Below the pieces are notes generated by a model, which saw only the letters and a list, made by a program, of their open reading frames with translations, was not told the origin of the DNA and searched no databases. From Azadirachta indica (taxonomy: Eukaryota; Streptophyta; Magnoliopsida; Sapindales; Meliaceae), in NCBI GenBank assembly GCA_022749755.1, contig CM040451.1:2432871-2496870 (forward strand): a DNA stretch of 64,000 nucleotides, written 5' to 3'. Of this stretch, positions 47,036 to 58,545 are shown in pieces (position 1 is the stretch's first letter; every line of letters begins with the position of its first letter). The translations under genes were made by a program, and so were the position numbers.

Positions 47036-47830
47036 TTGTATGATATATAATTTCTAATTATAATATGAATGATATTAATTTTCGATTCAATATTATATAT
47101 TTTGTTTTGTACCATTGGATTGTAAGCTTTCTGTATGTGATATTGGGAATTCACCTTTGATGTTAAGTTAGGTCATATATTAATTAATAATCATAATGCA
47201 CCATTTAGTGGATGACAATGAAAGCTACAATTGTAAATTATTAAACAAGAATCACTCTAAGTGACTTAGAAATTTTCATCTTTAGTTTACAAAATGAAAC
47301 ATAGATTTTTTTTTATTTATATATTAATTATCTTTTTCCCCACACATAAATCCCACCTCTACTGATGCAAACTACAAATTAATAATAAAATAATGTGATA
47401 AAATATTTTGAAAATCATAAAATTTATCTTAAAAATTCATTTTTTTACATTAAAACGAATAGCTTAATCATGCATATTTGATCTATATATTAAGAAATAA
47501 TCACTTAATATATAACAAAGTGATCTAAAAGTATAATATTAACATCTTTATTGATATAAATTTACTTAACTTTCATTTTAAAGAACTTTTAACATGCGTA
47601 AATTTTTTATCTTATAAGACTAAAATTATTTATTTATTTATTAACTACCTATTATAAAAATATATTTACTTAAATAAAAGTTTAAATCAATAGGAAATCC
47701 TAGTCTAAAAAATAATACTAACTTGGTATCAAATTACATCCATCACTTCTTAGCAATTGTATATACTCTTTAACAAAAATCCCTTTTTCCTTCCTATTTT
47801 TCTTTTTCTCTTTCCAAATGCTCCCAAAGC

Positions 47831-47921
47831 GTTGTGGAAAACTTTTCCTCAGGAAATTCTTATTTTTCTATAGCATGTGCATCACTCAATTAAGAATTTT
47901 CTGAGGAAAAGTTTTCCACAA
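47831..47921. repeat. inverted repeat of a conserved promoter block in module C
   Basis: 47831-47862 (GTTGTGGAAAACTTTTCC and onward to AAATTCTT) is repeated as reverse complement at 47892-47921 with a 29-base loop. Modules A, B and D have the left arm only, so the right arm is an addition. Confidence 0.85.
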
Positions 47922-48027
47922 CTTTTTGTGTGGATCCAATAAGTGGTCTTGCATGCACCAATTATTCATAAAGTTTAAATCAATTTCTTGTTGACCTCCC
48001 TAAGACTCAAGTAAGACATATCCTCTC

Positions 48028-48034
48028 TATATAA
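48028..48034 (+). promoter_or_regulatory. TATA box of orphan module C
   Basis: TATATAA within CTCTCTATATAATCTGTACC, identical in layout to the gene 2 TATA box and 37 bases after the TTGACC core. Confidence 0.5.
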
Positions 48035-48115
48035 TCTGTACCGCGTCTTATGAAGTTCGTCACAATCTAGGGTTAGTCTTTCTCACTTATTATCAAGTTA
48101 TCAAATACATATATG

Positions 48116-48290
48116 TGTGTGTGGAAAAGATTAATGTTATATCAATTATAAGCTTTTGAATTTAGACATAATCAATGGTTGAGATTAATTTCATCTGATC
48201 ATATAATTAATATATAATTAATGTATGTATAATTAATATATATATTAAATGTAATCTCAACTACTAGTTGTGCCTAAATCCAATATTATA
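48116..48290. mobile_element. MITE between modules C and D
   Basis: Fold-back family arm pair with TAATCAATGGTTGAGATTAA and the complement of TAATCTCAACTACTAGTTG, centred near 48210. Confidence 0.55.
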
Positions 48291-50386
48291 TTTGCTTTCT
48301 CCACTGGTTGAATTCTTTGTTAGACGTCTATCTTGCCGACATAATCTTAAGAACCTAAACTTAAACTTGGTTTAGGCTTGTTCGACATAATCTTGTCGAC
48401 ATAAACTCAAAACTTGCTTTGTTAGGTTCAAAGTAAACCAAGAAGATTCAATCTTGTTGGACAAGGCAAGGCAATGTGAAATTCCGTATGAGTTAAAACA
48501 AGTTTGAGAAAAGAAAGGGCAAGTCAAATCATCGATCGTAATGATGTTGCTGTAAAAGCTAAGTCAAGTCAATTTGTTCTCTAGAGCTTTAGAAATCATA
48601 ATCAACTTCCATTAATTCCATCCAAGTGCCAACAATCCTTTTTCTAACATTGAATAAATTAAAATGATTGACCGATTCTACACAAAATTTCTTAAAATTT
48701 AATTTATTTATGAAATATATATACACAAATTTCCTCAAAATTTACTTTTATATATATATATATATACATATAAAAAGATATATATATCAACAATCCTTTA
48801 ATTTTATATAATTTTTATATTATTTATAAATCCTTGAATCTAAATATTTTCAACCGCTCTTGTATCTTATATGAGCATTCATTATATATTAGTTACATAG
48901 TTTAAATTTAATTCCAACTCTTAGATCTGTTTGAGTCATAAATTTATATATATCAAAGATATTAAAAATTTCATCATACTGACATAAAAGTACAACAATT
49001 AATATAACCATAGATCCATAATATACTACTATTAGTAAAAAACTCACTGAAAATATTTATAGTCATAAAATCCTTGAAAATTTATAACCATAAATCTATA
49101 TTGGATAATATTGGTTGACTGTATATGCTAGTCTTGGTTTAGTGCATTCTTTAATTAATTAATTACACTAGCTACTAATAGGCATGAATTCCATCTTAGT
49201 GTATGGTAACAGCTGCCCACTTTCTCCTTAGATATTGAGAATTTACTTTGGATGTTAAGCTTGGCCCATAACCATTTAGTGGATGACCATTGAAAGCCAC
49301 AAATCACTTTATGTGACTTAGAAATTTTCATCTTTACTTTATAAAATTGAAACATAAATTTTTATTTATAGATTAAATTATCTTTTTCCCCACACCTAAA
49401 TCCCAAGCTCAACTAATCCACAAACACAAATTAATGATTAAATAATGCAACAAAGTATTTTAAAAATCATAAAATTAATCTTAAAACTTCATTTTTTATT
49501 TTGAAACGAATAGCTTAATCATGCATTTTTTGTCTATATATCAAGAAATAATCCCTTCAGACCTATTGGCTGTTATATATGAAATTTAAATGGATCTAAA
49601 ATGTTAATAAATGTGAACATATAAATATAAATTTGAATGATTCTAAATTAAATACTATATTTATTTTTTATTTATCATGTTCAAATTAAATTTTCTGACA
49701 TATAAAATTAGGATTCTTCACTAATACAAATTTACTTAGCCTTCATTTTAAAAATTTTATGACAAGTGTAAACTTTTTTCTAGAAAATTAAATTTGTTTT
49801 TATTATATTTTTATTTATTAACTATTAATTTTGAAAATATATTTGTTTAAATAAAAATTTAAATCAACAGGAAATTCTAATCCCTCAAAAATAATACTCA
49901 CTTGGTATCATATTACATCCATCACTACTTGGCAACTGTATATACCCTTTTTCCTTTCTTTTTTGTTTTCCAAAGGCTTACAAAAGTTGTGGAAAACTTT
50001 TCCTCAGAAAATTCGTCTTTTTCTTTAGCACGTGCCTTCGATAGTGGTCATGTATGCACATAGGACGACCTAATTATTGATGAATTTTAAATCAATTTCT
50101 TGTTGACCTCCCCAAGACTCAAGTGAGAGACATTCATTCTCTCTATATAATCTGTACCTAGTTTTATATATGGAGCTCAAAATCATCTGGGGTTACTCTT
50201 TCTTCATTATTATCAGGTTATCATGTATAGTAATGTCAATTAATTTATTTGTTTTTTTTATGTAAGAATGTTGTAATATATTATTAGTATTATATATAAT
50301 GATTATTAATTAGAAGAGAAGTAATTCATTAAAGAATTAATGAAGATATGATATGTCTAACTAATTAAATGCAGGAGAGATAAAAA
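48291..50386 (+). promoter_or_regulatory. promoter and leader of ANK-PGG gene 2 (module D)
   Basis: Homologous to module B, with the same internal deletion relative to A and C. AGTCAA words occur at 48522-48527 and 48562-48572, GTTGTGGAAAACTTTTCC at 49986-50003, TTGACC at 50103-50108. A TATA box lies at 50144-50150. A probable leader intron runs 50217-50374 (CAG|GTT to TGCAG|GAG). A diverged MITE with a (TA)n tract occupies about 48747-48960. Confidence 0.7.
50144..50150 (+). promoter_or_regulatory. TATA box of ANK-PGG gene 2
   Basis: TATATAA, which predicts a start of transcription near 50175 and, with the leader intron removed, a leader of about 55 bases. Confidence 0.55.
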
Positions 50387-53300
50387 ATGGCTGCAAGAGA
50401 TTATGTGAATTCATCAACTTGTGATGCACAAAGGGAGGGTGATAATGCACATCAAATGGGAGAAAAAGACATCGAGAATTGTTATAACGAAAGTACTCAA
50501 CCTAAGTGGCCTTCTATTCATCTACTTTCTAGTGAGTATAACATGGCTCTCTCAATCTCTCTTACTGCATTGTTTCCCATGCATACCATCTTTTCTTTCA
50601 TTTTTTTGACTTTTTTTTAATTTTTGAGTGGATTAATCCCAGCAAAGCCAAATAGTAACATTAGAATCAAATCAGAGTAAACAAGGGAATTTAGAATATA
50701 TATATATATATATATATATTGTAAAAAGAGTATATGAAATGAAAGATGGGAGCTAACAAAATTTGATTCATGTTCAATGATAAATTTATGTGGGAGGAAG
50801 TCTTCAATAGTTGTGATACTCTCTTTACTAAATTATTTTCTCGTTTAAATTAATTATCTTAAATATATATGTAATTATATATGATAACAATATATTTAAA
50901 ATATGTGTTTCAAGAATACTGAGGTATACAAGAGTTTTGTATTTCAAAATAAAAATATGTTATACTTTTAAAACTTGTATTTGTATTTTAATTGATATAA
51001 TAGATGAGATTATCCTATTTTTATAGATTTGAGAGTCATCTAAAAGTAGTGATACATTAATAATAAAAGCTAAAAGACGAGAGTATATAAATTTTTTTTA
51101 TCAGTTGTAAATTTCTTAACAAATTTGAGATTAAAAATTTTGAAGTCCAGTTGGGTTGAAGTTTTTTTACTCGGATTTAATAATTTTTTCAGAGAATATA
51201 TTCATATTTTGAAAAGTGAAACCAAAAAAATAAAATAATAACAATAGAATCAAATCAAACTGAACCGTTTTGATTTGGTTTAACTTTTTTTTTTTTCTAA
51301 TTTTTTGTTAGATTATTTATATTTAATTTATAGTTATCATTTTTTAATTTAAATTTGAAATCATTCAATAGAAATTTAATAAATTATCAATAAAAAAGTA
51401 TTACATGACGCTAAATTTTAATCTTATAATATATTCGATTTTCACTCTTAGTTATTTTTGTCCACCTCCGCCAACAAATTTTTTATTTGTATTTAAAGTG
51501 ACATAGTGGATGCATGATTGGCGCTCTCTTTAATCTTTATATGTTAGACAACTATTTAAAGAATAATGTTTAGATATTATCTCCATTATGGATTTCAAAA
51601 TTTTAAAGTTGACTGAGATGAAGCCTTCGTACTCAATATTAAGAAATGTTTCTTAAAAGATCTTTGACATGTTCTTAATTACATAATTTCGTAATTTCTT
51701 TTATGGGATAAACAATTATCGTTAGCCACTTATATTTGAAGTATTTTCTCTTCTTAATAGTTTTGTATTTAATAAAAAATAATTTTATACTTATAAATTT
51801 GTGTTTGCATTTCAATTGATAATAATTTAGATTTACTCATTTCAAAGTATAGGAATTCATAAAAAGAAGAACTTATTGAGAAAAGCATATTCGGATGCTT
51901 TCAGTCACATGGTATCAAAAACTTTTATTTAGAAAATATTTTCAAATTTGGTCACTTCAAATAGTATCGTCTTTAACATAAATAATTCGGTGATCATTAA
52001 CAGAATAGATATGCTATCTTTAACTTGGATTAGTTGATTATTAACAAATAAAATGTGTCATCTTTAACTTGGATGATCCAATAATTAACATAATCAAAGC
52101 TGCCATCTTCATTTGGATGACTTGCTCATTAAAAAAATCAAATTTGTAATCTTTAATTCAGAACACTTAATCATAACAGAAACAGACTTCTTATTTTAAC
52201 CTAGATGGCTTGATCATAACATAACCATAATAACTAATGAACAACGAGACAAAATCTTTTTTTTTTTTTACACATATAGAATTGTTATCATTTGTTAAAA
52301 TCATGACTTACATTCACTTCTAAAATGTTTTATTGTGCAAAATATTCCAATTGTAAAAGGTTTTAACATAATATAAAAAAATTTGCATGTTTCCCAAAAC
52401 ATGAACATATAAATTTGTTTCATAAAAGCCATATTCCTCTTTTAAAAACAATCAAAGCAATTCATATCTATATTTTAAAAACAAACACTGTATTTTATTA
52501 ATAGTATTACTTACCTCAATCCAAGTAAAGGTATTATACTACTTCTAAGGGTTGTTTGAAGATTCCAAACTCCTTATAATAACTAATTATGTTATTTAAG
52601 ACACTTAGATTTACACACAAACAAAATTTTCAAATTTCTTCATGCCTAAAATACCCATTTAAGAATCCTAAATTTAAACTTTTACATTCTAAATTTTCGG
52701 TTTCAAACTAAGCAGTTTAGATCTCAATATTTTAACTCCATTATGAATTTCATTAACTTAAAATTTTCTAGATTTGTTACCCAAAATCATAATGTGTAAA
52801 AATTTCATATGATTCAAGGTAAAAGAATTTTTAAAATAATTTGTTTTTCAAACATCAAAAACTTTTCAACGTGTTTTAGATTTATAGTTCCTCAAATAAA
52901 ATATTCATAACTATTTTATGATTTTCTAAAAATTATGAATCTTATAAAACAACCAGAGAAATGGATAAACCATCATAACAAGTTTCATTATTCTTAAAAA
53001 TCAATTGGTCATTCAAATAATTTTTATTTGGTAACATACTTGCAGAATTTCTAAAACATAAGTGCTTAATTTGAAAACTCGTATAAATTTGAAATCTTAT
53101 CAAGTCGAGTGAAACAAAATTTTACAAGCATTTTAATGAAAATAAAGTTTATAAAAATTTTGTTGTGAAAACCATAACAGAATTCTTGTTGTAGGTACCA
53201 TATATAACAAATAATGTAGAGTCTCATCACATCAATTTATTAATGTAACAGAGATTAACTAACACATGGATTTCAAATAGAATATACCATATAACATTCT

Positions 53301-56300
53301 ACTAGCAGTTTATCCGAGAACCATGGAAGAAGAGCTTTTTTATTTTAAAACAATATATGTAATAGAAAATGTTACATCTAATCATAAGTCTAAGAAAACC
53401 AAGCCACTAAGAGAAAAGTAGGGTTTGTATTCCAAAAAGGAGAGTGGGAGGTGAAAAGAAAATAAACGTTTATATAGTTTGCTTCTAAAACATAACCCTA
53501 AAAATAAATTGGAGAAAAATTCAATGTTTCCTACGTCAAATATCTTCTTTCCAAATAAAATCGTCCAAGTCAAAGCTTCCATAATTTCCCATATAAATTA
53601 TTCTGCTTCTATAAGCATACAAATTCTTTTCTAATTCTAATAAGAAAGAAGACATTACAAAAATTCAAGAATAGAGAGAATTAACTAATTGGCATTTGGC
53701 TCTTTATCCCTTTAAGGCCTAATATATATAATAACACTTAACATTAGTGACTCGCTCGAAAACAAACGTGCAAACCATTTCCTATAATGTGGTTTTATCA
53801 ACATTTAGGGACTCGAATGTATACATTTTAAAGTTATCAAGAATACATGTTTGTAATGTTAAACCAAATAGTGTTGCGTGCAGGAGAAAACAGAAAAATG
53901 TACCTTAGCGTATGTGTGCCTCTTCACAAGGCTGCCTTAAAGGGCGATTGGCCAACAGCAAAGCATCTGCTGGGAAACAATCCTCGATCAATTCTGTGCG
54001 CCGGCATAACAGAGGGATACGAAACCCTACTTCATGTTGCAGCAGGAGCAAGACAAGCTGTCTTCGTCGAGGAGTTGGTGAAACTGATGGAACCAGAAGA
54101 CTTGATGTTGCAAGACAGAATGGGAAACACTGCCTTTTGCTTTGCTGCTGCTGCTGGAGCTGTACATATTGCTAGAATCATGCTGGAGAAGGAGGCAAGT
54201 CTGCTGATGATTCGAGGTGGGAAAAACATGACACCGCTCTATATGGCTGCTATCTTGGCGCAGAGGGATATGGCATCGTTTTTATACGGCAAAGCTAAGG
54301 ATAAGTTGACCTCTGAGGATCGAAAAGCTTTGTTTTTCACTTGCATCAACACTGACTTGTATGGTGAGTACCCTCTCAGAATTTGTTTCCGAGTTTAGAA
54401 AAACAACTGACAAGGATATATTTTGGTTATTTTAACATATAGGTCCCTGATGTTAGCTGTTATCTAATTAGTTTTACGTTGGACCCTGCTAATTAAGGTG
54501 GGCATGGTCTGAGTTTCACTGATACCTAATCGAATTTTTTAGTAACCAGACTACAAAGAATAGTGATTGATCTCTCAATTTGGATTTGTGCTCTCAAAAC
54601 TGCAATTAATTAGGTTTCTTCTATTAGGTTCATCTGCTGGGCTTAAAGGTTTGAGTGAATTTTTCACAGATCTCACGTTGAGATTGCTAGAGGATCACCC
54701 AGAGCTAGCTGTAGCTCGTGACGTGAATTATGAGACGGCATTGCATGTTCTCGCTCGAAAGCCCTCAGCATTTGCCTGTAGTAATCTCGGATCGCTGAAG
54801 CGTCTTATCAACTCAGGTGCTACCACTATAATCCTTCAGCATTTGATTTCTGTTTTAGAATTACAATATTAAAGAGACAATATCAAATATGCCCTCTACA
54901 AGTAGTGCTTACCGAGGTTCCCATTAATGTTCTATTTTAGTACCAGGAATATCGAAGTTCACTCACAATTCAGAAACACAAGCTCTTCAACTAGTAAAAT
55001 GTCTATGGAAAGAAATACTAAACCAAGGAGACATAGATGTCACTGACCTAATCAGAAAACCTTCACAACTATTGTTCGATGCAGCTGAATTAGGGAACTT
55101 TGAATTCTTGGCTGAACTTATCTGCTCATTTCCTGATTTGGTTCATGAGTTAGATGACAATAATCGAAGCATATTTCATATAGCAGTTTTGCATCGACAT
55201 GCAAATATATTCAATTTGATATATGAGATAGGCTTTACAAAGGAATTGATTGCAACTTTTAAAGATAATCGTGACAACAATAACATATTGCATCTGGCTG
55301 CAAAGTATCCTCATCCAAGTCGAGTCAGTATAGTATCCGGTGCAGCCCTACAAATGCAACGAGAATTACTGTGGTTCAAGGTAAGAATTGAATTCCCAGT
55401 ACTTCTCTATTGTGCTCGTTTGTTTACTAGGAAAATCATTAATTTGCAGAAAACTTTTGTAATAGGTAAGGGTTTCAAATAATGACATCTAAATTTATCA
55501 TTCTCTATACATATAAAACCAATTTTATTTAATTGGCTTTGCGTGGACCTAAAAGATTATTTGTAATTTTGTTTTGGGGATTTGAACACAAAACCGTACA
55601 GCAAAGCTTGTTTCGATATGATACTAAACTAAAACTTTAATACCTTATAAATGAAGGGAATAGTCTAAGCATTTGTAAGATTTAAGCTATATATTACTTC
55701 TGTAACTAACAATAGTTCAAATATTTGTTTTTAAGTTGTTTATCACACCCACACGTGTAAGATCGGTTTTATTTAATAAGTTCTATCGCATGTGTGCAAA
55801 GATTATTTTTAACTTTTGGTGTGTCCTAGGATTTGAACACAAAATCATAAGGTAATGCATACTCTGGTAGAATGCTAAAACATCGGTTGACCTAAGTTCT
55901 TAGACTTAAAGGTAAGAGTTCAAACATTTGTATGTTGGTTATTTATCATTGCCTACATGTTATTCATGACAGGAAATCGAAAAGATTGTGCAACCATCAT
56001 TTCGAGAAATGAAAAATTCAGAAGGCCAAACACCTCGAGAGTTATTCACCATGGAGCATGCAAGCTTACTGAGTAAAGGAGAACAATGGATGAAGGACAC
56101 AGCTCATTCATGTATGCTTGTTGCAGCACTCATTGCTACTATAATGTTTGCAGCAGCCTTCAGTGTACCAGGTGGTAACGATAATAGCTATGGGATCCCA
56201 ATTCATCTGAGAGAGTCTTTGTTTCAGGTTTTCGCAATGGCAGATGTAATCGCATTGTCATCATCTTCCATCTCAATCCTGATGTTTTTGTCAATGCTCA

Positions 56301-56587
56301 CTTCGAGATATGCAGAAAATGATTTCCACAAGTCATTGCCATTTAAGCTGATGCTCGGGCTTTCGGCACTCTTCATATCTATAATAACGATGATGGCAGC
56401 TTTCAGCACAACCTTTTTCCTAGCTTATCATGACAGATCCAATTGCGTCACCATGCTTACAACTGTGCTTGCAGCTGTGCCAGTTACTCTATATGTTATG
56501 CTACAATATCCTCTGCTGAAAGACATCTTCTACTCAACATACCATTCTAGGTATATATTTAAGCCAAGTAAGCCGATGCTTTCTTAG
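50387..56587 (+). CDS. ankyrin-repeat / PGG-domain membrane protein, ACD6/ITN1-like (gene 2)
   Basis: Five exons: 50387-50531, 53884-54363, 54670-54816, 54947-55380, 55973-56587 (606 aa), with the same phases as gene 1. Exons 2, 3, 4 and 5 have the same lengths as in gene 1; exon 1 is longer by six codons (NESTQP region). Ankyrin repeats and a four-helix PGG domain occur in the same order. By eye, exon 2 differs at about 16 of 155 residues and exon 5 at about 26 of 199. Helix 1 reads MFAAAFSVPGG, the normal family form. Between helices 3 and 4 it has SNC where gene 1 has WNW. Exon 4 has two compensating single-codon indels. Intron 1 is 3.35 kb against 2.1 kb, owing to three inserts. This copy retains a TATA box. 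A plasma- or endomembrane defence-signalling role is inferred from the family. Confidence 0.9.
51967..52231. repeat. minisatellite in intron 1 of gene 2, about 44-bp unit, six copies
   Basis: Diverged units begin TCATCTTTAACTTGGATGA and continue TTGATCATTAACA. The array lies in an insert of about 430 bp (51835-52270) that gene 1 lacks. Confidence 0.75.
52543..52855. other. insert in intron 1 of gene 2, class unknown
   Basis: Gene 1 runs directly from CTACT to the AACTTGTTGAATGTGTTTCAG block; gene 2 has about 310 extra AT-rich bases at that point. No terminal repeat was recognised. Confidence 0.5.
53335..53735. other. insert in intron 1 of gene 2, just before exon 2
   Basis: About 400 extra bases relative to gene 1, between a GAGAACCATGGAAGA block and ACATTAGTGACTCG. 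The minus frame at 53382-53582 (66 codons) could be a captured exon fragment but has no family I recognise. Confidence 0.5.
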
Positions 56588-57283
56588 AGAAATCAAATTT
56601 GTGTTGTATTATCTTCAATAGTCCACCTTTAAAGTTTCAATTAACCATGTAAATTTAAAACTTTAGCTCTCTTTACTTTGATAATTGTGGTTCTAATTGC
56701 ATTTTTAGAAATAATTATAAAGTTTGACTCGTTTGGGTAAGGCTGGCTTATGTAAGTAGTAAATTTGGAATAATTGTAGAATGAGCTTAACTCATATAGG
56801 TCAGGCAGGCTTATGTATTAGTTGCAGGAGGCTTAGCATTTAATTAGTTGGTATGCTTAGGTTTTAATTTGCGGCATGTTTAGTACACAGAACTGCACAG
56901 TACAAAATAAGTGGACTGATCAATTTAAATTTTGTTTTATACTTTTTAAATTTTGACGTCTAAATTATATATATTAAGTTAAAATAATATGAATATTTTA
57001 AGGAAAAAAAATTATAGACTAGCTAAGTACTTCTTGTATAATTGAACATGATGTAATCACTGCCCATCATGGCCAAACTCTGGTACGACAAGTGAGAGCC
57101 AGCACATACCAATGAATTTTTTACACGAATATTTTCGAAGGAGATGAAGAGATAAAGTGAAAAATTATCAAATTTAATTTATTCATTGAAAAAATATAAA
57201 AAAATTACATGCATAGAATTAGTGAATTACTTTATAGACTTATCTTGTACATTTCACATTGTAAAAGAAAATATAATTAATAA
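56588..57283. other. 3' flank of gene 2 and short spacer
   Basis: Matches the flank of gene 1 up to 56873 except for about 110 extra bases (56650-56760) that partly duplicate the same flank. From 56874 the DNA is unrelated to the gene 1 side. No gene up to the xylosidase relic. Confidence 0.6.
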
Positions 57284-58545
57284 TTAGTTGAAGTTAACTT
57301 GAAAAGGAATAGAAACTCCACTATCGCCAACTGTAACACTGTGCCAACCAGATGGTAACAGACTTTTAGCAGCATACTCTATAATTCTCAAGCTTTTCCA
57401 AGCGTTAAGCACGAATTTAACCTTCTGACTTTCTCGTGTAGCCAAGAAAACTCTCTGGAAAGCGATCACTTGCTTGAAATGAGTAGCAGCAATATTTTCT
57501 GGGGCCTTTCAGTAAACCATGACTATTTTAATGCCGTCTGTCTTGCCTATGTTCTGAACAACAATTTCAAACTCACAAGAGTCGTTGCATTTCAAATCAT
57601 CTCTCGAAATTGATGGATACTGAGGCTTGGAGGCGCCATTTGTGTAGGTTAAGTGACGACAGTGTTGAAATTTGCCCAATTTTATGTCGATTGACTTGGT
57701 TGAATATTTTAGATTGGTATTTGAACTGGGTATAACTCAAGCCGTATCCAAACTGATACTCTGTTGAGCCACTGAAGAATTTGTATGTTCTTCCAGGATA
57801 ACCTTTACTGTCAACTGGCCTCAATTGCATGTAACAGGCAATCTTCTTCCTATAAGAGAGTCAATATATTTGTTAGTTACACACAACTACCATGATTGTA
57901 TTTTTTGAAAACAACATCTGCAATAGCATGACCACCTTTTTCTTCGGAAACTGCTTTGCTTTTGCTATTATTTTTTGCAAAGGAGATATCAATGCCACCT
58001 GCAGACATAATTACAAGAATAACTGGACCTTTGGCTGCTTGGTTTACTTTGTTAACAAGCTGAGTTTGATAACCAGGAAGATATAAATCAACTCTATCCA
58101 AGCTTTTAGCCTCAACAGAGAATCCAAGCCAAAAAGTATTACTGTAGCATCTACATTCGTTGCAGCTTCATTAGTTGAAGGTATCAAGTGATCGTTCTTG
58201 CAAGCAATGTTGTCACATCCTTTTGCGTTACTTACTTCCATATGCAGAGAAGTCATCAATGGGAGAAACGTATCGACAAGGAATACCCACGTAATTTCTA
58301 ATCAAGGCTAAAGTAGCATTGGTATGAGGCCCAACCAATGCTAGGTTTTTGAATACCACATTGTCTAAAGGCAGACTGTTGTCATTATTCTTCGAAGGAA
58401 CAATTCCTTCTCTTGCAGCTTCTGCAGTTAACTCAATGTTTTGTTGAGAGCATATATCATTCTTGCCGAGAATTTTATACTTAGCGTGTCCATCGAATAA
58501 ACCTAATCTCATAAGCACTACATAAAAATACTTTAACGAGTTATG
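57284..58545 (-). pseudogene. beta-xylosidase-like (GH3) pseudogene, C-terminal half
   Basis: On the minus strand the pieces run in protein order: LMRLGLFDGHAKYKILGKND, ELTAEAAREGIV, LALVGPHTNATLALIRNYVG and CRYVSPIDDFSAYG; after a frameshift AKGCDNIACKND; after another (near 58130) [34 protein letters not shown]; then GYPGRTYKFFSGSTEY, FGYGLSYTQFKY; and the fibronectin-like end with FEIVVQN and LLPSGWHSVTVGDSGVS. These are hallmarks of plant cell-wall beta-D-xylosidases/arabinofuranosidases of family GH3. A TGA interrupts the last part near 57510, and about six codons are lost around SEEKGG. The N-terminal barrel with the catalytic nucleophile is absent, so it cannot be active. It points towards gene 2 (convergent). 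Confidence 0.85.

Larger units (their letters stand above)
45065..48115 (+). promoter_or_regulatory. promoter module C (distal, without coding exon)
   Basis: Homologous along its length to module A, including the GGTTTTGATGTAT and TCTGCATCTTTATACACTA blocks missing from B and D. It carries AGTCAA W-box arrays at 45459-45480 and 45510-45520, GTTGTGGAAAACTTTTCC at 47831-47848 (with an inverted copy), TTGACC at 47991-47996, and TATATAA at 48028-48034. The leader donor is CAA|GTT rather than CAG|GTT. No exon 1 follows; a MITE arm begins at about 48120. It is a second orphan promoter, now the distal module of gene 2. Confidence 0.7.

Noticed and set aside
53382..53582. Minus-strand gene in intron 1 of gene 2
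   Set aside because: Short, unsupported by homology or splice signals; reported only as part of an insert.
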